Positions 42,693 through 55,145 of a stretch of DNA of 64,000 nucleotides are shown here, piece by piece. Location of the stretch: contig JAQTWX010000002.1 of NCBI GenBank assembly GCA_028689065.1, positions 26,646 to 90,645 of the forward strand, given 5' to 3'. The stretch comes from Candidatus Altimarinota bacterium (GTDB taxonomy: Bacteria; Patescibacteriota; Gracilibacteria; BD1-5; UBA2023). Position 1 is the stretch's first letter; each line of letters begins with the position of its first letter. The notes under the pieces were generated by a model. That model was not told the origin of the DNA. It did not search any database and was given only the letters and a program-made list of their open reading frames with translations. A program made the translations under genes and the position numbers.

Positions 42693-42862
42693 TGCTGTTT
42701 TTCAGTCTTACTTTTCTATACGATTCTAGGATAGAACGAGGAGTACTCGGATATATGAAAATGAAAAGTTTTTATAACAGATATTTTTCATTAAAAAATG
42801 TAACAGGAATGTAACTTTTTACACGTATAAAGGCTTTGCTTATTTTTTAAACAAACTTTTAT

Positions 42863-43753
42863 ATGGAAAAACTTACCATAGAGGCAGTAGATCGAGAAAA
42901 ACTTACAGAAAATGATTTTAGAGGTATTCATGAAGTTATGCAGGATATGTGGGCATCAGAATCCTGACTCGGAGAACTTGCACAGTGTAAATGTTGTGGA
43001 AAAATGCTCTCAAAAGAACATGTTTTTTGACACCTTTCAAAAGAACTTATACAAGAAAAAGTTGCTCATATTATGAATATATTATGACTTGATTCTATCT
43101 CTTGTACTATATGTGGTGGAGATACACGACTTATATATGGACCAAGTAATGTTGAAAAAATCAAAGACAGGGTCTTAAATAGCGTCGATGCATTTCTTGT
43201 GCTCTGTAAATCGGATGAAAAAGGAATTGTAGGATTTAATGAAGGATACATTGATTCATTAGATCGTATATTCCAACTTGATTTACATGATCATTATGAG
43301 AATGTTTGATTAGCAGAAATAAGACGTAGAATAGAAAAAAATCTTGGTTATTTCCCTAAGGAAATACTTTCAATGTCAGCACTTTGATTACTTAAGCCAT
43401 ATAGAAGTTTTCAAAATCTTTTTAGATTGGTAAATAAATATGCACTCACTCTTCCTGAATCACGTCGATGAATACCATGATTAGTTGAATATGATCGTGG
43501 CGGCACTACACATCGAATGAATTCGGACGTAAATAGAGGAATATCTCTTGGTATTGAGGATGATCCAGAACTACGAGCAAAAATGACAAGGGTATGAGAA
43601 AAATATAATTGTGATTTAATTATTTATCCTGATGTTGTCGGAATGCAAAAAGATTTTTTCTCGAAAGATGTTCGTCATTATTTTAGGATGTCGAAAGGAA
43701 AAACTTCACCCCATTTGGAACAAACTATAGATAAAGAATTAGTAGCTGCGTAA
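42863..43753 (+). CDS. Zinc-ribbon protein with possible GNAT-like part
   Basis: This 296-residue protein is completely hidden under the standard code by eight UGA codons. Near residue 40 it has CKCCGKML and near residue 78 CTICGGD: two CxxC pairs likely to bind zinc. A middle part (VLCKSDEKGIVGFNEGYID) resembles the beta4-beta5 region of GNAT acetyltransferases, which is only a hint. The C-terminus is hydrophilic. It is a single gene with its own intergenic regions. Substrate and role are unknown. Confidence 0.6.
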
Positions 43754-43830
43754 AAAAGTATTTTTGTCTACACAAAATAGAATTCCTCCATATACTATAT
43801 GAAATATTTTTACGAATAATCTTAGAAAAC

Positions 43831-45939
43831 ATGAGCTACTATACTTTTATATACGCCATATCTATTATGTTATCTATTGGTTGTGGTGCCTTAGTATTGA
43901 AAAGATATTGGAATTTCTCTGGCTTATTCTTCTTTCTTTTTACTGTCTTTTGATCACTTTGGTTTTTATTTTATTTTTTATTCTTTTCAGGTATTGAAAA
44001 TGTTCAATTATTACTATTTCTTTCACGATTAAATTTTTGAATAAGTCTCGGAGCGAATTATTCACTTTTATTGTTTGTATTCTTTTTTGGTATAAAATAT
44101 CCAAAAAATCCTATACATATCATTCTTATGATATGTATAGGATTTTTAACAATCTTATCTCTACATACTTTTACACCACTAATCATTTCTGGTCTAACTT
44201 ATTCAATTTGAGAACATGTATATCGAGAAGTTTTTGGTATGTTCTATATATTAAATCCTCTTCTTCATATCATAGGAATATCTCTTCTTTTTTATTTTGC
44301 TACACAACAACTTAAAAAACAGGCATATCTCAATAAAATTCGTTTGAAACGAATTTTACTCTGAGCATTCTTGCCTCTATCTGCTGCTATAATTCTTCAA
44401 CTCATCCTTCCTGCTTTCGGTATTTGGATATTAGAAAAGGAGATAATTTTCTTTTATCTTGTTTTTGTAATTTATGTTGTTTATGTTCTAAAAAGATATT
44501 ATTTCTCTTCTCTCTGATATGGTATTTGAAAAATTATAATTGCCATTGCGGCATTTACGATTTCTATACTTTCAATTAATATCTTCAAAATCATATATCT
44601 CCGCATAGGAAATACAAGCACCATTAATAATTACTGGATATATCAAGATCAGTTTTCAATTTTAGATACTGCAATCGGGGTATTTGTATTCTACTTCTCC
44701 TATAAACTTCTTTGCAAGATCCTTATAGGAAACACTCTTGTTATGGAATTAAATGTACGAATTCAAAAACTCGAGAAATATTTATCGCAAACAACTAATG
44801 TAAAAGATCTTAACGACTATCTATGAAGCGATATAAGAAAAATATTTAAAAATAAATATTGTGAGGTGCGAGTTTTCTCCAAAGATGAAGAAAAAACAGA
44901 ATTGCAAAAATATTTTGAAAACAGTCTAACTGATAAAATCTTTATCAATGATGTCGTATTTATAGAGGAGAAGAAAAATAAATTCCAGAAAAAGAAACTC
45001 CTTTTAGAAATTCCAGACGAAGCTTTTCTCATTCTTCCTCTTTTTGACTCAGATAGCACTACAAATATTGGAGTTTTTATTATGGGAGCAAAATCTTTCG
45101 GAGATTTCTATACAACCGAGGAGATCAATATACTTCGAGATTTTGCCTCTTTTCTAGAACTCCATCTCAAGTATATAAAAACTTATGGACTCATGCGGGA
45201 TCTTTCTGCTAATCTCGATGAAAAGGTCGATGAAAAGACTATGGAATATAACAATCTTATTAATAAACAAAAAGAGTTTATAATTATAATTTCCCATGAG
45301 ATAAAGGCTCCGATTTCCAATGCAATTTTTCAAGCAGATAGCATTATGGATGATCTAAAAAATGAACCTTTTTCCAGAAAAACTATAGAACAGGATCTTA
45401 TAATTCTTAACGAGCAACTTATAAAAACAGGGGAACTTACCACAAAACTTTTTGCTCTTCAGTATTTTGATACACGAACAGTTACATTATTTAAAGAACG
45501 TGTAAAAATAGAACAATTACTTCAAACAGAATATGAAGTATATTCTCGTATGCACGAAGAGATAAAATTTATTAATCTCATAGATAAAAACATTTGATTT
45601 ATCTCAATTGATAAGATACAATTCCGACAGGTAATTACCAATCTTTTACAGAATGCAATCAAGTTTCTTGATAAAAAAGACTCGATTATAATAGTTGAAG
45701 CCTATAAAAAGAAAAATACGCTTACTATTATCATTGAAGATAATGGAAGAGGGTTTCAATGAATCGATGTCGAGCATTTATTTGATAGGTATACTACTGG
45801 TAATGGTAATTTAATCTGACTCGGCATGGGACTCTATCTCTGTAAAAAAATTGTTGATATGCATGAGGGGACTATTCTTGCAAGCATAGGAGAGAGACTT
45901 TGAGGAGCAAAATTTAGCATTACCATCCCAATCAATTAG
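43831..45939 (+). CDS. Membrane histidine kinase with seven-helix sensor
   Basis: This 702-residue protein crosses about a dozen UGA codons. Residues 1-300 carry seven or more hydrophobic helices (sensor of the 7TM/MASE type), then a GAF-like region (about 340-440), a coiled coil, the H box ISHEIKAPIS, and the ATPase with N box QNAIKF, G1 EDNGRGF, and GLGMGLYLCKKIV, in which a Gly is UGA. The response regulator gene follows by 16 bases, so they form a two-component system. The signal is unknown. Confidence 0.9.
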
Positions 45940-45955
45940 TCTCTCATATAAATAT

Positions 45956-46660
45956 ATGAATATTCTCATCATCGAAGATGATGTATTTTTGGCAACAAAA
46001 ATAGCAAAAACATTTGAATCCAAAATTATAATTAATAGGGTTAAAATAGTACATTCATATTTTGGATTTCTTGATGAATTATCCATTGTAAAATCTTACG
46101 ATATTATTCTGGTGGATTTGAAACTTTCTGATGATAATAGAGAACTTTGTGGCTATAAAATCATCCGTGTTATTCGAGAAAAACAAGTACATATACCCAT
46201 CGTTGTAGTGAGTGGTTTTACTGATATTGATCGACTTCGTCTAGCCTTTGAATATGGAGCAAATGACTATATCACTAAACCGATTCGACTCCGAGAGCTT
46301 GAGATTCGAGTTCTTAACTGGTTCAAGAATTATTATTTCTCTAACATAACTTCTGCAGGTATTATTCATTTTTATAAAAATCTTAAATATGATCTGAGTA
46401 AAAATGAATTTTATTTCAATGAAACACTCATTCCTCTTACGAAGAATAACAAATATATCCTCTCTCTTTTCTTTGCAAAACCAGAAAAACTTCTCGAAGA
46501 ATCATTTCTCAGAGAGAAAATATGGGGTGATATGTGTATGATGACGGAGCGAAATCTTCGAGTAAATATCCTCCGACTCAAAAGAGCACTTCTCCCCTTT
46601 GGAATCGATACATGGATTCAAAATATCAGGGGTGAGGGGTATTTATTTTCCGGAAAATAA
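45956..46660 (+). CDS. OmpR-family response regulator, partner of the kinase
   Basis: This 234-residue protein has a receiver domain with the acidic pair IEDD (residues 7-8), phospho-acceptor Asp in ILVDLKLSD, the conserved Lys in ITKPIR, and a C-terminal winged helix (EESFLREKIWG, then NILRLKRAL and GEGYLF). Contains no UGA. It follows the histidine kinase gene by 16 bases and is presumably phosphorylated by it. Confidence 0.92.
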   Translation: MNILIIEDDVFLATKIAKTFESKIIINRVKIVHSYFGFLDELSIVKSYDIILVDLKLSDDNRELCGYKIIRVIREKQVHIPIVVVSGFTDIDRLRLAFEYGANDYITKPIRLRELEIRVLNWFKNYYFSNITSAGIIHFYKNLKYDLSKNEFYFNETLIPLTKNNKYILSLFFAKPEKLLEESFLREKIWGDMCMMTERNLRVNILRLKRALLPFGIDTWIQNIRGEGYLFSGK

Positions 46661-46697
46661 AACACTTTCTTTTTTAGAGAAAGTGTTTTATTTTTAT
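46655..46697. terminator. Shared terminator between two response regulators
   Basis: A 15-bp stem (AATAAAACACTTTCT with its complement) has T-runs on both strands and separates convergent genes. Confidence 0.9.
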
Positions 46698-46702
46698 AGA
46701 TG

Positions 46703-47371
46703 TTATTCCAGTACATATCACTGATTATATATTGTTTTTGGCATAAAATTTCCTGAGAGCTTTTTACGAACATTGGAAAGTGTGACATTAATCGTATTGT
46801 CCGAAACATCCGATAGATGATGTCCTCACCAAACATTGGATATAAGTATTTCTCTTGTGAGTATCTTTTTCTGATTTAATAAAAATACCTCAACGATGAG
46901 ATTCTCATTTTTAGTAAGATAAACAGGTTTGGATCCTATCTTTATTTCTTTTGTAATCGTATTAAATGCGATATCCTTATATTTCACAACAGATGAATTA
47001 TTCTCAATATCTCGAGGACGTCGAAGAACCGCCTTAATTCGCGCCATTAATACTTCTGCTACAAATGGTTTCGTTAGATAATCATCTGCACCAATATCGA
47101 GTCAATATACAATATTCTGAGTATCAGCATATCCAGATATTACAATAATAGGAACGCGTGATTCTTTATTTTTCCTAAGCCAACGAATAATATCAAAACC
47201 CGTGCCATCAGAGAGAGATATATCTATAATATATAGTCCCGAGCTTGCATCTCCATGATGCATAAAATCCTCATATCCATGAAAAGCGCTCGCAGCATAG
47301 CCATTGTTTTGCAACTTTTTCAGAATTTTATTTGCGAGAATTTTTTCATCATCAATGATAGATATATGCAT
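46703..47371 (-). CDS. OmpR-family response regulator, second copy
   Basis: This 222-residue protein starts at ATG 47371 and crosses three UGA codons, without which it looks like two fragments. The receiver has IIDDE, Asp in YIIDISLSD, and Lys in LTKPF; the winged helix carries LTREILISNVW and a Gly-rich C-terminus. It is convergent to the other regulator and has no adjacent kinase, so it may be driven by the same or a distant kinase. Confidence 0.88.
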
Positions 47372-47541
47372 AAGTATATATTTATAAATAATGTTTAATG
47401 TATGATATGTATCTTGCGAAATAATGCAAATATCATATATCATAAAAATTTATTTACAAAATCTTCTTTGACTTTTTATATTAAATCTTTATAAATAATA
47501 ATATTAATTATTCCAAAATTTTATTATTTATCTCTCTTGCT

Positions 47542-47979
47542 ATGAAATATATTCTTTCCTTGCTTCTTTTAGTATTCCTTGCTTTTTCTAGCAGTATAAC
47601 ATACGCTGATTTTTTTAATGAATATGTTATGGGGGATGATCCAGAGATTGTCATGATCCAAGATATAAAACTTACCTATGTAAGTTTTAATGAGAACAAA
47701 GAAAAGGCTCGATTTAACAATACTTCTTATTTTATTACGAATATAAAAAATGAAGCAATGGATCGATATAGTGGTGGTATGATTCCATTATATCGCATGC
47801 ATGATATCATCACAAATCTCGATAGTTTCGTATATGAAATGAATCAATATTTTTCTTATCAGAAAAAATATGAACAAACCAGAGTAGGTATTTATAAAGA
47901 AAATGCTCAGTCCTATCTAGAAGATGCTCGATGAGCCTATTCCCGGCTTAAGGCATCACTTAATCAAAGTTCTTACTAA
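47542..47979 (+). CDS. Exported hypothetical protein
   Basis: This 145-residue protein has a clear signal peptide (residues 2-22, SITYA/D cleavage) and crosses one UGA near the end. The mature part is hydrophilic and helical, rich in Tyr, Asn and Glu. It is followed by a strong terminator. No family is recognised; a periplasmic or surface protein is inferred from the signal. Confidence 0.65.
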
Positions 47980-47990
47980 AACATCCAATT

Positions 47991-48028
47991 AAAAAAACCT
48001 CTCTGAAGATAGTAAAGAGAGGTTTTTT
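47991..48028. terminator. Terminator after the exported protein gene
   Basis: The arms AAAAAACCTCTCT and its complement are separated by about 12 bases and followed by seven T. Confidence 0.88.
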
Positions 48029-48107
48029 TAAAAAACTTTGTTTTGTATTTTTCTGAACTTTCCATACTATGTCAGCATAATATATTTCTTTTCAAAAAAC
48101 TAGAAAA

Positions 48108-48953
48108 GTGTTTATAGAGGTTATACCATTCGGTGGATCTATAGATGATGAATGACTCACCTATTTTGTATGCAATGAACTTGTCGAGGATATTCAAATT
48201 GGATGTCTCGTGGAGGTACCATTTCGCAATGCTTTGGATTATGCAATTGTAACAAAAATAGAATATGAAGAGATTCCAGAAAATCCAAAATCCATCGTAC
48301 GAATCATTACTTCTATTCCCCTGCTTTCCCCTTATCAAATAGCATCGATTTTTGATATTGCATCGTACTATTTTGTACATACACACCATATTCTCTCTCT
48401 CTTCCTTTCAAAATCACTTGTAAAATATCTTGAAAAACGAGATTTTACAATGCTCTTACCAAAAGAAAATTCTTGAGAAGACAACTCCCCTAAAACCATT
48501 TGATTCTATCATCATACAAGTGATATTTCATTTTTTCAAGCGATATGAAAACATATCTCTGATCGAACCGTACTTATATTTCCTGATGATTTTTCTATCG
48601 ATGCTTATATAAAACTTCACCCAATAGATCCAGATACGACACTTATTATACCGGACAAGCTCACAGAAACTAAGAAATATAAAGCATTCTATTCAGTATA
48701 TAATGGAGAAAAAAATATAATTATTTGAACCAGACGAATTCTTTACTATAATCTCTCGTATTATGAGAATATTCTCTATATAGAAGATGCTCTGCATACG
48801 AAAGCTATGCGATTTAATCATACATATAAACATCTGGAAATACTCAGAAAAATAGTTTCCTATAGTCATTTTCATATAACGATACTTTCAACGCTTCCAA
48901 GCATCGAAAGTATTTATCTCCTTCATACTAACGTATATAAATCCAAAAACTAA
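48108..48953 (+). CDS. PriA-like protein lacking helicase ATPase motifs
   Basis: This 281-residue protein starts at GTG 48108, the first likely start after a TAA at 48078. It resembles the N-terminal half of PriA: the 3'-end-binding start VFIEVIPFGGSID...GCLVEVPF, then a degenerate helicase strand and IIIGTRRILYYNL, then ILSTLPSIES, which matches PriA GTR.A.F and LGSATPS.ES. The Walker A region (TSDISFFQAIG) has lost GxGKT, and the DEEH box reads IEDALH. It lacks the zinc and C-terminal helicase domains. It is an apparent non-catalytic relic or adaptor, next to the PBP gene. Confidence 0.65.
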
Positions 48954-48996
48954 AAAACATTTCAAATTTCTCGCTATTAGTTATCCAATTTTAAAA

Positions 48997-51309
48997 ATGC
49001 AAAAAAAAATTAATCATTTTCTCGATTTTCTCATCACATATTTTTCTACCATCAACCGAGTACGTATGGTATTTTTCGCTTTTGTTTTATTCGCTTTTAT
49101 TATTATTTGGACAACATTTAAATACACTGTTCTTGAATATTCCTATTATAAAGAACTTGCAGATAAACAACAAATGGTAATGGTAAAAAATCCTGTTTCT
49201 CGTGGAACGATATATTCCAATAACAAACCTGAGTGAGTATTTGCAACAAGCACTGATCTTTCTGATCTAGCCATAGATCCACAGGAAATCGGATCAAAAG
49301 AAAAACTCGAACTATTTTTAACAGATATGGTTTTTGAAGATATCTGTTCTGATTTAATAGATGATCGCTGTGTAGAAAATCTTTTTGACTATCTCCGACA
49401 AGTTTCAGATGATAATTTCATAGCCACCAATGAGAGTGTAAAAAATAAGATTCGTGAAGATATTCATAAAAAAATTACAAAAGAATTTATCGATTCTGTT
49501 ATCGTAAAAGAAAACCTAAATGAAAAAGAAATACGCGAACTTGAAAGTCTCACTGAATGATCTGGAAGTTCTTTTGGAATTATTAATAATAGTCTCTATG
49601 TGGATCCAACGGGAATACACAACAAAGATGCGATAGCTATACAACTTATGGATATTCTTTCTCTTTCAAAAGAAGAATTAGATTATAAACTTTCTAAACG
49701 AAAAGTTCGGTATGTACGAATTCTTCGAAAGATGAATCTCTCTACACGTGATATGATTGATAATCGGATAGAAACTGAGAAGATCAATATTGCCCAGGGA
49801 CGAATGTTAGATACAGAAAGTATATTTCATTTTTTTATTCTTGAAGCCAATCCAACAAGATTCTATCCAGAAAAGAATATGGGTGGACAAATTGTAGGTT
49901 TCGTTGACAATGAAAATGAAGGAAAATATGGAATAGAAGGGTATTTTAATGAAGAACTCAAAGGAAAAGAGGGGGAACATATTGCAAAAAAAGACATATC
50001 TGGACGAACTATCGGATCATTTGATCTTGGGGAACGCAAGATGGTAAATGGTACCGATATCAAGCTCACTATTGACCGAAATATTCAAAAAGAAGTAACA
50101 AAAATTCTCTCCGAAGGGATTAAAGAATTTCGTGCGAATAAAGGTTCCGTTGTTATTATGGACCCAAAAACAGGAGCTATCGTTTCTATGGTAAGTTATC
50201 CTGATTTTGACCCGAATAATTTCGGAGATGTTTATGAATTGGAAAAAGTTAGTTATTCGAAGTACCCAAATCCCAATTTTGATCTTCTTGGAATCCCTTT
50301 ATTTGTAGAAGATTCAGAAAAATGAGTTTCCATATTGGTCGGTAAGAAAAAAATTTCTCTTCGAGCTGCAACAGAATCCGAGATTGACAATAGAGCCATT
50401 GTAAAATACAAATACAAAAATATGTTTGGTCCATGAGTATATGAGGCCGATCCTGTTACCGCTCTCTATGAACCAGGTTCTGTATTCAAGGCAATTACCA
50501 TGGCTATTGGTATCGATACGGGTGATATAAAACCTACCGATACTTATGTCGACAAAGGATTTGTAACTATTGATCAATATAAAATTAAAAACGTTTCCAA
50601 TGAATGTATCGGACTTCATACATATTCTCATGCTCTTGATTGGAGTTGTAACGTCGGGATGATCGATATAGTACAAAAAATAGGAAAATCTCTCTTTTAC
50701 AAATATATCAATGATTTCGGATTCGGAAGAAAAACCAATATCACACTGGAATGAGAAGCATTTGGAAGAATCGATCCCTATGAAAAATGGGCTCGTGTAA
50801 AACTCTTTACCATGGCATTTTGACAAGGTATTACTGCGACTGTTCTTCAGATGGCAGCGGCTTATTCTGCATTGGCTAATGGATGAATCTATATGCAACC
50901 ATACATTGTTGATAGTCTTACTCTTGCAGATGGAACTATCGTAAAAAATACCCCTACCCCTCTTCGTCGGGTCATTAAAGAAGATACATCCAAAAAGATT
51001 ATCGCTATGCTTACAGAAGGGGCAAAAATAGGGTTCGCAAAAAAATGATGAGTAGATGGATACGATGTTGCCGGAAAGACTGGAACCTCCCAAATTGCCG
51101 CAAAAGGGAAATACGAAGTTGGGGAAGCTGGACATACTATTACTTCCTATGGAGGATTCGCTCCTGCATCAAATCCAAAGTTCGTTATGATAGTAAAAAT
51201 TGAACGTCCACGTAGTGCACAATACTCAGAAACAACATCCTCTGCGGTTTTCTCGAAGATTGCGAAATACCTCTTCAATTATTATGAAATACCAAAGAAT
51301 GAACAATAA
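48997..51309 (+). CDS. Class B penicillin-binding protein (FtsI/PBP2 type)
   Basis: This 770-residue transpeptidase has an N-terminal membrane helix (21-43), a long pedestal with an extra segment (about 95-260), and the transpeptidase domain with the active Ser in PGSVFK (SxxK), SCN as SxN, and KTGTSQ. About ten UGA codons are Gly, including those next to the active-site loops. It cross-links septal or lateral peptidoglycan. The gene follows the PriA-like gene by 43 bases. Confidence 0.94.
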
Positions 51310-51393
51310 AATAGCTTATTAATCTGCAAGATTTGATTTTTTAACAAAAATAAAGTAAAATACATCCTATATATTATGTAATACATGCCATAA

Positions 51394-53436
51394 ATGAGTT
51401 CTAATTGAATTACAATAGAGTCAATATCTGATTCATCATCAGAACAAACTACAAAGTTTTCCTCATCAGATACGTGAGATACTACAGTATGCGTTCAGGA
51501 TTCTGTAGATATGCTTCTTTCAGAGCTTATAGAAGAGCGTTCCGATGGAATTTTTGTAAATCTTAATGTACTTATAAGCCCTGGACAGTTTAGTAAATGG
51601 CTCGACAATGTTTTTCAAAGTGGATATTTTTTCAATGAACCAAAATACGGTGTTATAAATCAGATACTCTATAATTTTGAAAAAATACCTGAATTAACAA
51701 AAACACTAAAGCAATTAAACAAAGCTCCTGAACTAAAAATTGCTTCTGGAAAAGAGAAAATTACTGAAGAAAGACTAGAAATTTATCATGATCCAAAAAT
51801 CAGTCGTGACAATACTTTTGCTGAATATTTTTTCGGGAAAGTACATATTACCAAAACAGAAAATGAAACAATGGAAGAAGTTGAGACGACATTACATCCT
51901 GACGAATTCTATGCTCAGATGTGGGCAAGATGAATACGCTATGGTATTGATATGGAAAATATTAATACCATTATAAAAGATGGGACAACTGGACGACTCA
52001 CTATAGCAGAATGAAAAGATCCTGAGGAATGAACGAATGCTCATATGAAACAAATGAGATCATTCGAAGAAAAAAAGGGAATTAAAGAATCCGCCGGAGC
52101 ACGCGTAGATCTCAGAGTTTATCAAGAATCATGTGTTCAAGTACTAAAAGATGAGCTCCTTTTTAAAAAAATCCCTCGTGTAGATGGAAAACCATGATGG
52201 AGTGTCCGAGGAGAAAGAAGAGATCCCGAAAAACCAGAAGATATTGATATCAAAACATTTCTATGAGAAGGAACATATGTAAAAATAGAAGAAGGTGTAG
52301 AATATATTGCTGCCATTAACAAAGGATATCCACATGAGGATAATTGAATTATATCTATTGACACTACCTATACTTTTAAAACAGGAATAAATGTTACGAG
52401 TGGAGATACTCATGTAGTAGAGGATGCTATTATTGAAAATAACGTAGGAGTTGGATATAAGATTATAGGAGATAAATCTTTGATTTTTAAAGGAAATATA
52501 GAAGGAACTGTTATTGCAGAAGAAGATATCGAAATCAATGCAAATATTATAGGGAAACGTAAATGATGACTTGTGGATAATCGAAATATACGAGGAAGTG
52601 ATATTACCGATGGTCGAGTTACTTGTAATTCAGGAAATATCTCCATAAAATGACGTATAGAAAATGGGTATTTAAAAGCAAAAAATGGTACCATTACTGT
52701 AAAAAATGCCAACAATTCTTTTATTATAGGCGATACGGTAACTATTACTGGGGATTGTTTTAATTGTACTATTATTGCTAATTCGATAATAATCCACGGA
52801 GAAGCTCAATCATGCCGGGTACTTGCAAAAAAGAGTATCGAAGCAAAAGAAGTAACAACATGACGAGCAGAAATTGAAAATACTTATACCATGGCGATTC
52901 CTAATGCTAAAAGATATCTTGAACGTGATAAAACTCTCATTGAACACAATATAACTCTCCTTGAAACAAAGCAAAAAACAATAGATACGCTCATAGGAGA
53001 ATTTCCCTGAGAAGATATGACTAAAAAGGAATTGCTTTTTAATTTTCTCAAAAAATGTGATGATGATAAGAATTTTTTTACACAACAATCTGATAAATTA
53101 AAAATGGTATTTCGAAAATATCATATCAGTATTAAGGAGATCAAAAAACTTCAAAAAACAATTGACGAACTCAAAGAGGAAAATCTATTATTATTAGAAA
53201 GCATAAAACAAAATGAGGAAAAATTTGAAAAAGATCTTACTGAGATGTTTATTAAGATAAATGCCATACAAGGATATACCTGTGTGCAATATCTCACATA
53301 CTATTTTTCAGAAGATATCTTTGATATAAATATCGATGATCTTGAAGTGCTTGTAAGAACAACATCTGGAGATCATATTACAAATATATTTCGAGATGAC
53401 GATGGTTCGGTGGACTGGAGATATAAAAATATCTAA
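51394..53436 (+). CDS. FapA-like (DUF342) beta-helix protein
   Basis: This 680-residue protein is cut under the standard code by many UGA codons. The FapA/DUF342 middle region begins after about residue 320 (GIISIDTTYTFKTGINVTSGD), followed by right-handed beta-helix repeats in which short strands alternate with Gly/Asn turns (NISIKGRIENG, then TVTITGDC). The C-terminal 150 residues form a coiled coil ending near 590. It starts 84 bases after the PBP gene. In other bacteria the family is linked to polymer or flagellar assembly; its role here is unknown. Confidence 0.75.
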
Positions 53437-53475
53437 TGTATCTATAAAATATATTCTTTCAATACTCTATAGAAG

Positions 53476-54156
53476 ATGCAACAAAATAAAAAAGGTTCTA
53501 TACTTCTTTATGTTCTCTTTCTTTCTTCTTTTCTTATTCTCTTTTTTATCTCTTTTCAATGAGAGCTTGAAAATATGATGGGTTGAACAAAGAATTCTGA
53601 AGAAAATATCCGAGATATCTCTTCTATACAAGATGCTCTTATTCTTCTTAAAAATACACCAACCTCAGTAAAAACAATAGAATCAAATAAAAATCTCTCA
53701 TTCATATCCTTAAGCCAAAACAACACACTCATAAATGAGTCGCTCAATTGAGATAAATCTCAAGAATACTGGATAACTTCCACTGGATGAAGTACTTCCA
53801 TAGCACTAACTATGACATCATGATGACCAATTTCTTATCATCTTGCTGCTTTTAATTCTGGTTCTGAATCTTCTTCCACTTTAATTTCTTCTGGAGTTGT
53901 ATCAACAAGTACTAGTATTCCACTCTCACCCTCACTCAATACTCATATCCTCACGATTGAATCTCTTGGTGGACAGGTTTGATATATTCTCGATCCCAGT
54001 ACAAGCACGATTATACCAGCATCTACTTCTTATAAATTAGAGCGTGATATTCAGGGATATAAAGTGTATGAATGAATTTATGATATAACACATTTTATTC
54101 CGAAATCTCGTATAAATTTTGATTACCAAAAAATGGGTATGTATCTGAAAGAATAA
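53476..54156 (+). CDS. PilX-like minor pilin
   Basis: This 226-residue protein begins with a short Lys-rich leader and KKGSILLYVLFL, which fits a type III prepilin signal with cleavage after Gly and a hydrophobic N-terminal helix (9-27). The E5 residue of major pilins is absent, as in PilX-like minor pilins. The remaining part is Ser/Thr-rich with several UGA-coded glycines. It lies 39 bases after the FapA-like gene. It links this cluster to the PilB/PilT type IV pilus machinery in the window. Confidence 0.65.
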
Positions 54157-54166
54157 AGATTCTCAT

Positions 54167-54203
54167 AATAAAAACACTCCTTCGAAAAGGAGTGTTTTTA
54201 TTA
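54167..54203. terminator. Terminator between pilin and the membrane protein gene
   Basis: A stem AATAAAAACACTCCTT with its complement and a 3-4-base loop ends in T-runs on both strands. Confidence 0.9.
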
Positions 54204-54656
54204 TATTTTCAAGTATCGCATCAATCGCTCACTACTTGTGAGTTCTCCTCATTTTTCTGATTCTTGTATGTATTGGAGAAGGAAAGTTCGAAGTTCATAA
54301 CTATTCACATCTGGTGTCATATCAATATCTATTGTATTGAGTCATTTCTTTTTTAATTTAAGTCGAAGAAGAATTGCTTTTCTATTGTCATATACTATGG
54401 AAAATTCTTCGATAGAGGGATAATCATAGAATCCTCCATTAATATTAATACCATCTTCATCCACCGCTATCTGAGTGATTTCTGGTGCATTATTCTCCAT
54501 GAGAAGATATACTCCAATAAAGATAAAAACCACGATGGAAAGAACATACAATCCTACGAAAATCCCCCAAATGATAAAAGTAAGTGAAAGAATTCCCGCG
54601 GTCATATACCATCCTGCACCTTTTGTATTTTGAGTATCAATATTCCAAGAGAACAT
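54201..54656 (-). CDS. Two-helix membrane protein of unknown function
   Basis: This 151-residue protein has two hydrophobic helices in residues 14-55, then a cytosolic or external beta-rich part (ITQIAVDEDGININGG, then IEEFSIVYDN) that resembles a small PH-like module. Two UGA codons are read as Gly near the C-terminus. It follows the TrbC-like gene after 10 bases and is probably in its transcript. Confidence 0.6.
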
Positions 54657-54666
54657 GTGAGAATGA

Positions 54667-55029
54667 TTATAAATTAGACATGATCATATTAACTATGAAC
54701 CAAGATGAAACAGCGATAACAAAACCGATAATACCATGTTCTATAGTTTCTGCTCCTTTTTTCTTTTCCTGAGAAGTAAGTCCGAAGAGAGCCATCTGAA
54801 ATGCTCCGTAAATTATCATGATAACGGAAACTGTTGCAGCAAATCCTAAGATAAGTTCTGTAGCAAACTTAATCATCCCTGGGATGTCATTGAAACTAAT
54901 ATTTCCTTCTCGAAGATCCTTACTTGTCACTCAATTTCCTCCAAGTATTCAGGTATCGTCCGCTGCAAAAACATGTTTTGAAAGTAGAGATGTCAGAAGA
55001 GCTACGAGTGTATAAAAAGAATATTTCAT
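54667..55029 (-). CDS. TrbC/VirB2-like pilin-type membrane protein
   Basis: This 120-residue protein starts at ATG 55029, and its signal peptide (KHVFAADD cleavage region) appears only when two UGA codons before GVTSKDL are read as Gly. Two further helices (about 58-80 and 95-115) flank a charged loop, TSQEKKKGAETIE. The architecture equals that of the 137-residue protein at 455-868. It has no visible type IV secretion neighbours. Confidence 0.68.
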
Positions 55030-55145
55030 AATATGAATTTTTATAATAAATGTGAATTTAAGTACCTTATGAGGATTAATTGTATCTATTTTCCCCTACA
55101 ATCCAAATTTTTTGATTTTTTCTTTTATACTCTTTAAAAGAAAAT

